Assembly: GCA_023055505.1 (NCBI GenBank)
Contig: JALIRH010000097.1
Location: forward strand, 1,401,440 to 1,465,439
Direction: 5' to 3'
DNA: 64,000 bases
Origin: Callipepla californica brunnescens
Lineage: Eukaryota; Chordata; Aves; Galliformes; Odontophoridae
The position numbers were made by a program, and so were the translations under genes. Below the pieces are notes generated by a model, which was given only the letters and a program-made list of their open reading frames with translations, ran no database searches and had not been told where the DNA came from. Within the stretch, counting starts at the first letter, position 1. Each line of letters starts with the position of its first letter. Positions 1-10,972 of this stretch are shown piece by piece.

Positions 1-2640
1 CATACACATGAACCTCTCTGATTCCTCAAACTAAGCCTACCCCTCATCCTAAACCTAAATCTACACAAAAACCTAACACTAACCCCAACGCTCTTCTTCT
101 TACACCAACACTTCCACCAACCCGAAACCAAACCCTCATCCTAACCCTAGTACTAAACCCTACCTTTCTCCTAAACCTCTACCAAACCCGAACCTGAAAA
201 ATCCAAACACCAACCCGATTCCTATCATTTCACATCACCTTCACCCAAATTCAAACCCTAGGCCTAGCCCTTCTCTCTCTTCAAACAAACCTGCACCTAA
301 ACCTTACCGCAAATCTCATCCTAAACCTAACCCTTCCATTTGCCCTAGCCAGAACAAGAACCGTCTTCCTAGACCTAACCCTAACTTCAACCCTTAACCT
401 AACCTAACCCTAACCCTATCAAGAATCCCAACCCTCTGACACTAACCCAAAACCCAATTGGAAACCTAATCCTACTCCTAACCTTAACCCTATCCCAAGG
501 CCTAACCTTACCGTGAGCCCTACACTCCAACTAACCCTACCCCTAACCCTAACACAAATGGAATCCTAAAACAAAACCTAATCCTAACCCTAAAACTAAT
601 CCTAACACCAGAACACAACCTCATCCTAGCCAGAAATCTAGACAGAAATTCAAAACTATCCCAAACACTAACTCTCACCCTAACACCAACCCTAACTTTA
701 AACCCAAGACTAAACCCAACACAAAGCATCAGATTACCACAAGGCTCACCTAACTCTAACCCCAACCCGAACACTAATTCTTACCCACATCCCAATCCAA
801 ACACAAACCCTTTTCCAATTCCAAACCCAAAAGAATCACAAAATCAAACCCAAGGCCTACCATTTCAGCCTAAGGATCAAACTAGCCCTACCCCGAAACC
901 AAACACTACATCTAACCCTAACCCAAAACTTCAACCAAACACCAACCGTGAAAATTCACCTTACCCTAATCCCAAATAGAACGGGAACCCTACCCAAACC
1001 CTAAACCCACTTCTGTCCCTGTCACTAACCTGAAACCTAATTCGAAACAGAACCGTCATCCTCATGGTATTCCAAAGCCTAATCCTACTCGGAACTTGAC
1101 GCTCAAACTAACCCTACCCCTAACCCCGAACACCAATCGAAACCTCAACCTAAACCAAACACTACACTTAAACCTTACCCTAACACTAACACATACGCTA
1201 AAGCTAAACCTCACCCTACTCTCACCCTTACACACCAGCTAACCCTGCCTCAATCCCTACATACAGATCAAATCCGAAACCTAAACCTAACCCTAAAACT
1301 CAACTTCATGCTAACATCAACACTCCACCTAATCCTATCCCTAAATAGAATCATCACATTGAGAAACACTTTCTCCCTAACCCTAATCCTAAATCGAATC
1401 CGAAACCTCAAAGAATCCCAAACCCTTTCCGTAGCTCTAACCCAATGCTGAACCCTACCCTGACCCATTTTCACTACCCCTTACCATAAAACTCAATCAA
1501 CATCAAAATCCACCCCTGACACTAAACCTAACACTAATTCTTATCCTAACCCTAACCCAAACACTTACCCTAATCCGAACCAAAACCCAAGCCCTAACCC
1601 GAGCACAAAGCCTTCCCTTGCCCCTCATTCTATTCTGAACCCTAACCGGAAACCTAACACCCTAAGACCAACCCTTTCCCTAAACAGAAACCTATCCCTA
1701 GCAGAAGCGGAACCCAAGCAAAAACTCCTACTTTAACACCAACCCCAAGTTGATGCCCAAGCCTAAACCTGACACATAGCATCAGATTACCACAACCCTC
1801 ACCTCAACTCTAACCCCAACCCTAACACTAAGACTTACCCTAGCTATCTGATGGTCCTCATACCCTATTCCAATTCCTAAACCCAACGCAAACACCACAC
1901 CAAAAGCAATGCCTACCATTTTCCAAACCTGAAACTTAAAGTCAACCTAAACCTTACTCTAACCGTATATCAAACCCTGACCATTAGCCTCATTGTGACT
2001 CTGTCTGCCTTCAATCGAAATCTGACCCTAAAACCAACCCCAACTCAAAGCCCAACCCTAAACCTAGAGCTAAGCATCAGATTACCGCAGATCTCACCTA
2101 ACCTATCCCTACTTCTAACCCCAAACCCAATCCAAACACCAAACCTATTCCTAACCTAACACTAAGCCAGAACCCAACCCAAGGCCTACCTCTTCTCTCA
2201 GCCTAACACTCAAACTAACCTAGACCCGAAACCAACCCTAAATCAAATCCTAACCCTCCCCCTTACTCTATCCTGTACCCAAGCAAGGCGTAACCCTTCT
2301 CTGATCCTAAAACTAAAGAGAGCTCTACCCCATACTCTAAACCTTCATCTACACCAAAACCTAACCCTATCCCGAATCCAAAACCTAACCCTAACTCTAA
2401 CCTTAATCCTAAACCTAAACCTTACCCTAACCCTAATCCTAATCCTAACCTTAACCCTGAGCCTTCTCTGAACCTCAAACTAAAGAGAACCCTAGCCCTT
2501 GCACTAAACCTTCAGCTACACAAAAAAATAACCCTAACCTAATCCTAAAACAAACCCTAAACCTAACCCAAAGCATCAGATTACCATAACCCGAACCTGA
2601 CACTTACACTCAAAGGCCTCCTTCCCCTTATTTGAAGCAA
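1..2640. repeat. Degenerate telomere-like (CCCTAA)n tract, left block
   Basis: The whole stretch is C-rich on the + strand and built from variants of CCCTAA (CCTAAC, ACCCTAAT, CCCTAAAC and similar), with few perfect runs. C-rich CCCTAA on the + strand is the orientation expected near the left end of a chromosome, but an interstitial block is equally possible. The decay is not random: a longer unit recurs, marked by AGCATCAGATTACC at 725, 1,778, 2,073 and 2,572, and the passage at about 1,268-1,500 resembles 8,725-8,960. Open frames here are shadows of the repeat; no gene is supported. Confidence 0.9.
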
Positions 2641-2789
2641 AGTGAAATCCTAAATGGAATTCATAGGAAGAGTGAGTTCACCAATCTTCATCGTTACAAT
2701 GCACAATACATATGCAATATACATACAAAGCATACAATGAAATGACTGAGTTTTCTCGTCTGTTAAAAAAAAAAAAAAAAAAAAAAGTT
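2641..2789. other. Short non-telomeric segment with a 22-base poly(A)
   Basis: The telomere-like repeat stops at about 2,640. It is followed by AT-rich sequence of no recognised family and a poly(A) run at about 2,766-2,787. It sits just beyond the 3' end of the minus-strand provirus, where env and the 3' LTR would be expected, but I recognise neither. The A-run is on the wrong strand to be the poly(A) tail of that provirus. Confidence 0.5.
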
Positions 2790-2794
2790 TTACA

Positions 2795-3625
2795 TTTTTC
2801 TTAGAGTGGTTTGTAGATCGTCCGAAGTCTTGGACACCTCCCTCTGGGGTCCTGTGTCACGGATTGGTCCTTTCACATGGCTTGCATGGATCCATCTGCG
2901 CTCAGCTGTCCGGATGGCTGTTTCTGTTGTTAATAAAACAAGAAAAGGTCCTTCCCAGCGGGGAGTTAGAGATGACTCTTTCCACGTTTTAATTTAAACC
3001 TTGTCTCCTGGACTGATTCCATGTATTGCCATATCTAGCGGAGGCCGTTGGACCACCAGTCCTTCCATTCTTCATTCATTCCTTCTCTTATTAGTTTCAA
3101 TTCAGTATTCCTGGAGTCATTTTTCTTCTACCTTGGGATGTTGCGATGGGAGTTCTAAATCATATGGCATTCCATATCCCATTTCAAAAGGTGATATTCC
3201 AGTCTCTCTTCTTGGTTCTGTTCTTCAATTAAGTAGTGCCAGGGGCAAACACTTCATCCAAGACATCTTGGTTTCAATCATTCCTTTAGTAAGCCGCTTT
3301 GGAAGTTTGCCATTCGGCCTTTCTACTTTTGCAGAGCTCTGTGGGTGCCATGGGGTGCGATATTCCCATTTGGTCCCCATTGGAGCTAAAGCCTCTTACA
3401 CTGCCTTTGATACAAAGTGAGGGTCTCTAGCTGAATCTGCAACTTCCATGTTCCCATATCTGGGGATAATATGTTCGAACAATGTCTTGATTACTGTCTG
3501 GGCTGTTGCCCTAGCGGTGGGGTAGGCCTCCAGAAAATGTGTTCAATGGGCGATTCTTCCTAAGAAGTATTTCTATCTTCCAACCTTGGGGAGATCTGTG
3601 AAGTCTATCTGCATTTGAGCAAAAG
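2795..3625 (-). pseudogene. Integrase region of class I provirus (broken)
   Basis: Minus-strand translation gives an integrase catalytic core at about 3,300-3,620, with IDFTDL near the first acidic position, ADSARDPHF at the second and SSAKVERPNG at the glutamate block. A C-terminal domain follows, ending in WIHASHVK at about 2,860-2,890, which is typical of gammaretroviral integrases. The core contains at least three in-frame stops (TAG, TGA and TAA between about 3,400 and 3,580). The second acidic block departs from the usual D-x-G pattern. The N-terminal zinc-binding part (about 3,625-3,900) is too decayed for me to delimit. Non-functional. Confidence 0.75.
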
Positions 3626-3928
3626 GTCTGACAGCCCATTCCCTTCCTCCCTGTATTTTTTCCCTCAGTCGTTGTTTCTTTCCTTTCCTACAAATCATAC
3701 AATGATCTACAATTCCTTTGGCTATGCTAGAAATGCCTATACACATCTATTTCATTGTGAATTGGTCCACCAAGGCCTGAACCCCGCAACGAGTCTGCTT
3801 ATGAAATTCTCCTCATCTTCTCCAAGCTTTAGGGATTACCTCTCTTCCATCAGCTAATAACCATTTTCCCTCCTTTTCCTCAACCTCCATTTGTCGGAGC
3901 TGCTCTTTTCGCTTCTTCATCAGCAAAA

Positions 3929-4297
3929 TTAGTTCCCCTTATTTGAGTCGACATCGCCCTCTGGTGCCTTTCCGTGTACTACTGCGCTTTTCTCTGGTTC
4001 TCTTCTTGCCCTCAGAGTTTGTCTTCTTAACGACTGGTGAATTAACCCTTTCCCGGGTGAGTTTACCAATCCTCTTTCCTCCCATCTTTTTCCCAAGGTA
4101 TGGACTACCCCATACGCATACCTAGAATCTGTAGAGATAGTCCCAATGCTTCCTTTCAACATTTGAAGGGCTGTAAGGATTGCATATAATTTCACAGCCT
4201 GAGCTGACCACATTCTGTCCAATGGTCCCGATTCAATTACTGGAAATGTTTTCCCGTTTAGTAGAGCATCCCCTGATTTTCCTTTTCCTTCTACCAC
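3929..4297 (-). pseudogene. RNase H region of class I provirus (broken)
   Basis: This open segment of about 120 codons includes TDSRYAYGVVHTLGKRW, the conserved block around the third catalytic aspartate of retroviral RNase H, followed by WEERGLVNSPGK as in gammaretroviruses. Upstream, the expected DGSS-type block is present only in degraded form near 4,290-4,310. It lies between the reverse transcriptase connection segment (4,515-4,742) and integrase on the same strand, matching pol order. The frame is broken on both sides. Confidence 0.75.
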
Positions 4298-4514
4298 CCG
4301 GGAGGAGCCATCTACAAATCATTTGCCCCCTTCTAATAACTTCTCCTCTTCTAAGTCCTCCCCTCTTTTAGCCTGATACTCTATACACTGAATGCAATCA
4401 TGGCTTAAATCTTCATCTGGTTCCCCATAGAAAAATTGAGCAGGATTTGGCAAACTTGGAGTTTCTATTTCTAATTGAGGAGAATGGATTAGGATTCCTT
4501 CCTATTTCAATAGT

Positions 4515-4742
4515 CTAGCGTCTGTAATCCACTTCTCTGCTTTTTCTTGTAGTACTCCCCTTACTGTCATGTGGAGTATACACTTGTAATTCACCCCCGA
4601 AAGTCATCTTCCCTGCTTCTTCTACTAACAGAGCTACAGCAACTATTGATCGTAGACAGGTAGGCCACCCACGGCTAACGGGATCCAAGAGTTTTGAAAA
4701 GTATCCTGCTGGCTTCTTCTTCCCGGCCCATTCCTGGCTCAC
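4515..4742 (-). pseudogene. Reverse transcriptase connection segment of class I provirus
   Basis: The minus-strand frame reads PAGYFSKLLDPVSRGWPTC followed by a VALLVEEAGKMTFG stretch. This pair of motifs is characteristic of the region between the reverse transcriptase thumb and RNase H in gammaretrovirus-like Pol. It is open for about 75 codons and then lost to frame changes. It is a remnant only. Confidence 0.7.
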
Positions 4743-5015
4743 TACTCCAAAAGCGATCCCTTCGTCTGTATTTACAAAAAGGTCAAATGGGCTTTTTAGA
4801 TCAGGTAAGCTTAACGCTGGTGCATGAAGAAGATCTACCTTGAAGTCTTCTAATCTTTGCTCATCCTCCTGGCTCCACTTTCTTCAGCCATCTCGTACTA
4901 GTTTCTGCTATAAAAGCTTTACCTTACTGCTATCATTCTCAATCCATTGTCGACAGCATCCTAGCAGCCCTAACATCTGCCTCACCTGCCTCTTGCCTCT
5001 TGGGGCTTTTAAAGA

Positions 5016-5321
5016 TCAAATCCCATTTGCCCGTTCTGGATCTAATGTCTTATTTCCCTTGCTTAACCAATGTCCCAAATATTTCACTTCCTCTTCTGTA
5101 AATTGGCATTTTGCCTTTGAAACTTGGAACCCCTTTGAACCAAAGAAATTCAATAGTTTAATGCTCTCCTGTCTAACCGTCTCCTCGCCTGCTCCAGCTA
5201 ATAGTAAGTCATCTACATATTGCACTAAGGTTACCTGTGGGTTTGGTTCATCAGTTTTTAGTACTTGCTCAAGGGCTTGCCCAAACAAGTTAGGGGATTC
5301 TGTGAATCCCTGTGGGAGCAC
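5016..5321 (-). pseudogene. Reverse transcriptase catalytic core of class I provirus
   Basis: This segment of about 100 codons holds LPQGFTESPNLFGQALEQ and then QYVDDLLLAG, the polymerase active-site block with the two catalytic aspartates preserved, and an FLG-like KYLGHWLSKG further on. The YVDD variant and the surrounding residues fit class I elements rather than alpharetroviruses. The palm motif is intact, but the flanking frames are interrupted, and the upstream palm/fingers lie in a separate piece at 5,596-5,877. Confidence 0.8.
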
Positions 5322-5595
5322 TGTCCCTCTGAGTTGTTGTTTTCTATGGGTGTTTGGATCTTCCCACTCGAAGACAAAGTAGTCTCTGCATTCTGCCGTC
5401 AGGGGGCAGGTCCAAAAAGCATCCTTGAAATCAATTACACTATCCTACTGAGATTCTGGCTTCAATTGACCGAGCAGGGTATAGGGGTTTGCCACTACTG
5501 GGAAGCGGGGAATTGTTCTCTCCTTAATTTCCCTTGAGTCGTGGACCAATCTGTATGTGCCATAAGGTTTTTTTTACAGGGAGTATGGGAGTATT

Positions 5596-5877
5596 CTAGG
5601 GAGACATACAGGGCTCTAATAGTTCTTTAGATATTAATCTCTCCATTTCAGGTTGTAGCCCTGATTTACCTTCCTGTGAAATGGGATAATGTTTCATCCT
5701 AATTGGAATGCCTGAGTCCTTTAGAATCACTTCAAAGGGTTCTATGTCTAACTTCCCTACTGATTCTGGACTATACCAAACTTCTGGGTTAATTCTAGCC
5801 TCATCTTCTATCGTTAGAGTACGTTGCTGAACAATTAATTCTCTATCTTTTACTTCCAAATTTATTCCTAACTCCAC
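5596..5877 (-). pseudogene. Protease/reverse transcriptase junction of class I provirus
   Basis: The minus-strand frame includes KHYPISQEGKSGLQPEMERL, the conserved lead-in to retroviral reverse transcriptase where the substrate-binding fingers begin, and ends at LEPCMSP. The first 50 residues should be the protease-RT linker. It is separated from the protease piece (5,902-6,168) by stop codons and from the catalytic core by about 270 bp of broken frame. Confidence 0.7.
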
Positions 5878-5901
5878 AATTCAATCTCTCCCTAGCAAAT
5901 T

Positions 5902-6168
5902 CTATTCGGCTTCAGGTACCAATAAAAAAGACTCAGTTCCATAGGTGCTAGGTGATTCTATTTCTACCTGCTTTACAACAGGTACCATAAAAGGTTCCCC
6001 TTTTGCTCCAATTACTTGTAGCTCTTCCGAGGATAAAGAACATCCTCGAGGTAAATATTGAACAGTCAATCTTTCTGCCCCAGACTCTACCAAAAATTCC
6101 ATTTCCTGACGCTGAGAACCCAATTTCAATTTTATCAAGGGCTCGTTTCTTTCCCGGGTCCCCAGCAC
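5902..6168 (-). pseudogene. Aspartic protease remnant of class I provirus
   Basis: The fold is recognisable from PLIKLKLG...FLVESGAERLTV. Retroviral proteases have DTGA or DSGA at the active site. Here the catalytic aspartate position reads glutamate (ESGA), so the enzyme would be inactive even if the frame were intact. It lies directly downstream of the nucleocapsid piece on the minus strand, as in a gag-pro-pol arrangement. Confidence 0.7.
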
Positions 6169-6186
6169 GTAGAGTCCCTGAACCCC

Positions 6187-6630
6187 TCAGTCCTCCTGAA
6201 ACATTTTCTCATCCCACATTCTCTTTCTACAGTCTTTCTTCATGTGTCCCTTTTTCTGACAGTAGAAGCATTCTACTGTTCTCATATCTCTGGGTCTGTT
6301 CTGCTTGGGTTGAAGCGCATTGTCTGCCCGAGGAATATTCCCTCTTCTCCTTGCCTGGAACGCCCCCTTCTGTCCTTCTCTTACCGCGGCTATCAGACTT
6401 CCAGCTTGCCTCTTCTGAGTCTCCTCCTCTCTCCTTACGTATACTTTCTGAGCCTCTCTCAGCAATTCGTCTAATCCTCTCTCCTGCCAGTCCTCCAGCT
6501 TCTCTAGTTTCCTTCCAATATCTGTCCAGGACCTAGCTACAAACTGCGTTTTCAGGAGAGCTCGCCCCATGGGGTAGCAGGATCTAATCCTGAATAGAAC
6601 TGTACATTTCTGCATAGTCTCTCTAACCAC
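6187..6630 (-). pseudogene. Gag capsid C-terminus and nucleocapsid remnant of class I provirus
   Basis: This 147-codon open segment ends with one retroviral zinc knuckle, CFYCQKKGHMKKDC (C-x2-C-x4-H-x4-C), the RNA-binding motif of nucleocapsid. A single knuckle is the gammaretroviral arrangement. Upstream is a basic and glutamate-rich stretch (REEETQKRQ) like the charged C-terminal end of gammaretroviral capsid. The rest of the capsid (about 6,630-7,010) is too broken to assign. Confidence 0.75.
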
Positions 6631-7012
6631 TCAGTAGGGGGTTCATCTTTTTTCCGTTGCTTGCTAAAAGCCTTATTGATATTCTGTCCCCGAGGGACAG
6701 ATTCTCTAATCCCTTGAATAATAATAGCTCACAAATCTGCCATGTGCGTACCATGTTCCTGGCTCTGATTATCCCAATTGGGCCGCTGTAAGGGCCACTT
6801 TAGATCTGCTCCTGGGCCAGCCGGGTGTTGCTGATCCCAGATTCACGTACCTGCCCTCCTGATCATATCCCTTTCTTCTGCTGTAAATAGTATGCCCCAG
6901 ATTGCCTGTGTTTCATCCCAGGTTTAAAGGCTGGGACCTGAAGATTGATCTAGCCTCTCGGAGACCCCTCAAGGATCCTCCAGCAAATTCCCCATCTCCT
7001 TCTGAAATTCCC

Positions 7013-7645
7013 TTATGTATCTCCTGAGTTGAAGGGAACTGACACATAGCCAGCTCCTGGCTTTGATCCTCCAGTAGCTACAGGTATTTCTCTTAAAGAG
7101 AGAACGTTTCCTCCTTGACCCCTCTCCTGCCTAGCTTGCCTTCTAGTGATCCTTCTCCTAGGGAAGTCTAGGGGTTCACATTCAGGTTCGTCTCCCAAGT
7201 CAGATTCAGCTTGCTCCGGCGGAGCCGCTGGATTCTGTTCGGGGGGAGCGTAAGGCGGGGGGATAGTATATAATGTCCTCCTCTGTTGTATTCCTTTTTT
7301 TAATTAGGGGGAACAGAAAGGTTCCAATATCAGATTCTACCCATCATTTGCATACTCACCATCTTCCAGATTAAAAGGCTGTTTTTCATTTGCATAAGCA
7401 TTTAGAGCCTGGCAGATCCGGTCCTCAAAGGACCCAAATACTGGCCAGAACAGCTGATCTGCCCTTCTCTGCTTTCCTCCCCATACCACCATACAATCAT
7501 GTACCATCTTCACCTCACTCTTTCCTCGTCTAGAGGGAGAATCACCCCAATGTTTTAACATGAAACCTAGGGGGCTTTCTAGTGGTATGTCCAGTAGCTT
7601 TACCTGCGAGCTGTACCTAGAGTTCGGAGCGACAGGTCTCTGCAC
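7013..7645 (-). pseudogene. Gag matrix and linker remnants of class I provirus
   Basis: Two open pieces on the minus strand represent N-terminal Gag. The first, 7,337-7,645, contains PLGFMLKHWGDS and a basic-aromatic MVVWGGKQRR region of the kind found in gammaretroviral matrix. The second, 7,013-7,198, is proline/arginine-rich like a p12-type linker. No initiation codon with a myristoylation glycine was confirmed. A frame break separates the pieces. Confidence 0.55.
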
Positions 7646-7722
7646 AGAAGTTACTCAGCCCAGGGGCCGTCCGAAGACGGGGTGCTCCCCTGGAGTGGGA
7701 ATTCCACAGCAGAGTCGCCTGG

Positions 7723-7740
7723 ATCCGAGTCACGGCACCA
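7723..7740 (-). promoter_or_regulatory. Primer-binding site for tRNA-His
   Basis: The + strand reads ATCCGAGTCACGGCACCA, the 3' end of tRNA-His including CCA. The minus strand is therefore an 18-base perfect primer-binding site, TGGTGCCGTGACTCGGAT. It sits three bases inside the LTR end at 7,744, which fixes the orientation of the provirus as minus. Confidence 0.9.
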
Positions 7741-7743
7741 AAT

Positions 7744-8240
7744 TGTTAGAGGTGTGAAGAGAACGATACACATCAACTGTTGCCAACAGTAAGGAATTTA
7801 TTGAGCAAGCAAAAATGAGTGGAACAGCGTTGGGCGGCTGGGAGTCTCCTCTGCACCAGAGGTACTCAACAGGGCCCCCCAACCCCTCTTTTCATTGTCC
7901 CTTATCTCTGCATTCATGTCTTATCTTTCTCTTCCTGGGCTGCGCTGCCTGTTATCTGGGGGTCGTTCTCTGCCCCCCGGTGATCGAGATGATGAAGGCC
8001 ATAGTTTTCCTCAGCTCCGATCACGCGCGCTCAAGAGATTTTCACTTCTTTTTCTTTTGCAGTTTCTCCAAAGGTCACTGCTATCTCTTGTTCATTGTCC
8101 AGGTGTTAGAACTAAGCGCTGTGGCTCCAACTTGCACAAACTACAAAGTTTTTAGACAAAACATCGATATATCTCTTTTGAGACTTCTACAAACTACATA
8201 GTTCTCAGAAAAAAAAACACGCTGAAAAACACTGACACAT
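7744..8240 (-). mobile_element. 5' LTR of the class I provirus (upper end approximate)
   Basis: On the minus strand the LTR ends ...CCTCTAACA, three bases before the primer-binding site. A polyadenylation signal AATAAA lies about 55 bases inside that end (+ strand TTTATT at 7,797-7,802). Two imperfect direct repeats beginning CAAACTACA lie in the upstream part (about 8,135-8,160 and 8,189-8,215) and could be U3 enhancer repeats. Telomere-like DNA resumes at about 8,285, so the LTR start lies between about 8,198 and 8,245. No matching 3' LTR was found, so no age can be read from LTR divergence. Confidence 0.65.
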
Positions 8241-8284
8241 CTGTCTCGAGTCGGTTTGATTAACAAGTAGAGAACTCATTTTTA

Positions 8285-9654
8285 CCACAATCCTTACCCT
8301 AAGCCTAACACTCACCTTAAACCTAACCCTAACCCTGTACCTAGCCTGAACCCTAAGCATAACCCTAAACCTATCCCTATTCCTATCCTCAACAGTAACC
8401 CAAACCCTAATCCTAACACTGACACTCAACCTAGTTCTAATGCTGTATCTAACCTTGGAACTAAAACAAACCCTATCCCTAAGCCTAATCCTAAATCGAA
8501 TTCTAACCCTTACCTATACACTATCCCTATCCCCAAAACCCGTTTCCTATACCTAACCCTAACCACAAGACTTACCTTAACCTAACCCTAACAGCAATCC
8601 CAGGCCTAACCCTAACACTAACCTGAAACCTAATCCTATTCCTAACCTCAACCCTAACCAGAGGCCTAACCCTAATGTGACCCTTACACTCAAACTGACC
8701 CTGCCCCTAACCCTAAACACAGATCGCATCCTAAACCTAAACCTAAACCTAAAACTTCCCCTAATGCTAACATGAACACTCAACCTAATCCTAGCTCTAA
8801 ACACAATCATAAAACTGAGAAAAACTTTTTCCCTAACCCTAATCCTAAATCTAATCCGAAACCTAAAACAATCCCAAACCCTTTCCCTATCTCTAACCCT
8901 AACCCAGAATCTAAACCTAACCCTATTACTAAACCCAATCTTACACCTAACCCTATTCCATAACCTAAACTTACCCTAACACTGTAAAACTCAATCTTTC
9001 CCTAATCGTAACCCTAACCCTAAACATAACCTTACCCTAGTACTAAAACAAACTTACCCATAACCCTAACCCAAAACCTAACAGAACCCTAGCCCTAACC
9101 ATAATCGTAACCCTAACTCAAACCCTAAATCTAACACTAATCCTTACCCTAAACAGAACTCGAAGCATTTCCCAAATCCTAATTCTAACTCTACCCTAGC
9201 CCTAACCCAAACTCAGACCCTACCACAAAACCCAAGTGGAAGCCCAACCCTAAACCTAACCAAAAGCATCAGATCACCACAGCCCTCACCTAAATCTATC
9301 CCAAAACATGTTCCCAATATTAAACCAAATCCTAATCCAAACACTAACCCTACAACTATTCCTAAACCTTTACTTAACACAAAGCCAAACCCGAGGCCTA
9401 CCCCTTACCTCACCCTGACACTCAAACTAACCCTACCCCTAACCCTACATACAAATCCAATCCTAAGTCTAACCCTAAACTTAACCCTAATGCTACTCCT
9501 AACATGAACACTTCACCTACTTCTGTCCCTGACGCTAACACTCAAATTATCCCTAACCCTTACCCTAAACCGAAATCTACACCAAAACCTAACCCTAACC
9601 CTAACCCTGACCCTGAACCTGACCCTAACAATAGCCTAAACCCTAACCCTAACC
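8285..9654. repeat. Degenerate telomere-like (CCCTAA)n tract, right block
   Basis: This is the same C-rich repeat as the left block, with somewhat better preserved CCCTAA runs (for example 9,585-9,620). It carries the same internal landmarks: a variant of the AGCATCAGATTACC marker at 9,265, and the passage with AATGCTAACATGAACACTCA at about 8,763, similar to 9,497-9,516 and 1,308-1,327. It is the continuation of 1-2,640 split by the provirus. It ends abruptly at about 9,654 against non-repetitive DNA. Confidence 0.9.
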
Positions 9655-9735
9655 AGTCGCAAAAAAGGCCTGAATCCATACAGCCTTTTCACTGTGAAAA
9701 TCTGGGAGAGAAAATCTGGCTTATCATGTAGATCT
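9655..9735 (+). repeat. Inverted-repeat arm, copy next to the telomere-like tract
   Basis: The segment beginning GTCGCAAAAAAGGCCTGAAT, and continuing to about 9,735, matches the reverse complement of about 23,985-24,063 with only a few differences by eye. The match starts exactly where the telomere-like repeat ends. The two arms are 14.3 kb apart in opposite orientation. The origin is unknown; it may be a dispersed repeat or a duplicated exon. Confidence 0.8.
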
Positions 9736-9866
9736 CAGCTTTAAAGAAATCTAAAAACAAAACAAAGCATGCAGTTCCCAGATTCCCAGCAACATTTTTC
9801 CCCATACTTTCACCACCATAGATTGAGAAGACCATTTGCTGGACTTACACAGTGTCAGCAGGGTGA

Positions 9867-10214
9867 ACCACATTTTGTCAGTGCACAACATTAATTACCA
9901 CTTGCTCCACAGGCACAGGACAGACGGCCTCAGCAGGTAAGCACCCAGCCACTACAGGGATACATTTTCTGATTCACACTGCTGCAAAACGGCACCCACC
10001 TATTGTGCAAGTACCTGCTGTAAACCGTAACACAGAAACTCTAGCAGCTACGGAAATCAGGAAAGAAATACTTCAAGAACTAATCAATACTCCTACTCAA
10101 AGGACGTATGAATATACTTCAAGTAGACTTCAGCTTCCAGGACCACGACATCCCAAGGTCCTGGAACAGAAAAACAACTCCGAATTTAATTCCAGAACTG
10201 GATCAAGAAATTAA
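9867..10214 (+). other. Unrecognised open frame, possible exon
   Basis: A frame open for more than 110 codons ends with TAA at 10,212-10,214. The translation has a plausible globular or amphipathic stretch (ATEIRKEILQELINTPTQ). There is no ATG of note at its start, so it would have to be an internal or terminal exon. Candidate AG acceptors precede it (for example CTCCACAG at 9,905-9,912). I do not recognise the product, and a chance open frame in non-coding DNA is quite possible. Confidence 0.2.
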
Positions 10215-10399
10215 GTCAGTGAGATCAAGACATTCACCCAGACAGCCACAGCTCATGAACCTCACCTTCATTTCCACCCAACAGAATAATGTTACGTAAA
10301 CTACATAGCATAACACGCCCTGCCCCCTTTCTTGCAATATCCTGAATATAAAATCCCTTTTCTTTTTTTTTCCGTTATCCAAAATTTACATAGAAATAC

Positions 10400-10594
10400 C
10401 TTCTTGATCATATTTAACGTGCACTCAAAAACAGCATCAAAGATCGGAGGTATTTCAGCAGCGATGTGCCCACCCAGCTTGTTTACAGCCACAGCCACAG
10501 CACCCAATACTGCAGGCTCTCTAGCAGCTGGAACATTTCTCTGGTAGTCAATGAGAGCGGCACCCAACAAGGGAGGAACAAAGTTTTCAGCAAG
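10400..10594 (-). pseudogene. XPO1-like exon (LIDYQRNVPAAREP...FDAVFECTLNMI segment), last one found
   Basis: This open block of 65 codons, from LAENFVPPLL to NMIKK, is flanked by TTTAG and AAG|GTATTT. It contains IDYQRNVPAAREP and FDAVFECTLNM, which are diagnostic of XPO1. The following XPO1 exon is not found in the remaining 750 bp before the telomere-like tract, so the copy is truncated here. Confidence 0.9.
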
Positions 10595-10972
10595 CTAAAT
10601 CAAGAGCAAGACATGGTTAGAGCAGTGCAGTTACCCAACAAAGCCTCACACAGCAGTTGGGAAAGAAGCTAAAAATGAACTTACACGTCCACATGCTTCC
10701 CACACACTGTGTTCATCCAGCAGTGCTTGCCTGAGGGCTCTCTTACACCTTCCTGCTTCCCCTTAGGACTGCTCTCAGCTGACACTACCTGAAGCACTCA
10801 AAACACAGCTCAGGCCCACCCCTGTATGATCACAGCTTATCATCCTTCCTGCAGATATTGCAGTTCTGAAGCCAGTTCTTGTGAACAGAACAGTGTTAAC
10901 TGCACTGCAGCAAAAGAGCGGAGTTCCTCCTGAATGTGTCCTATCAACTCTTTGGATGCCATATTTACTTAC

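Larger units (their letters stand above)
2790..8240 (-). mobile_element. Decayed gammaretrovirus-like (class I) provirus, env-less, tRNA-His primer site
   Basis: On the minus strand, from high to low coordinates, the order is LTR, primer-binding site, gag, protease, reverse transcriptase, RNase H and integrase, all in the order of a simple retrovirus. Class I placement rests on a single CCHC zinc knuckle, the LPQGF...YVDDLLLAG reverse transcriptase block, and a WIHASHVK motif at the end of integrase. Every reading frame is cut by stops or frame changes, so it cannot make a full Gag-Pol. No env and no 3' LTR were recognised below 2,790, so the element is truncated or deleted at its 3' end. It lies inside telomere-like repeat, which resumes at about 8,285. 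The upper boundary is approximate because the LTR start was not defined. Confidence 0.85.

Noticed and set aside
520..1474. Minus-strand open frames rich in Val/Arg/Gly/Leu
   Set aside because: They translate the TTAGGG-like strand of degenerate telomere repeat.
2766..2787. Poly(A) as evidence of a retrotransposed transcript
   Set aside because: It is on the wrong strand for the adjacent minus-strand provirus, and no target duplication was seen.
3001..3420. Long + strand open frame of 139 codons
   Set aside because: It lies opposite the integrase of the minus-strand provirus; the minus translation has clear integrase motifs, so this is a shadow.
9911..9960. A 24-bp microexon (after CTCCACAG, before GTAAGC) followed by another acceptor
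   Set aside because: The implied intron would be about 21 bp, too short for splicing; the open frame simply reads through.
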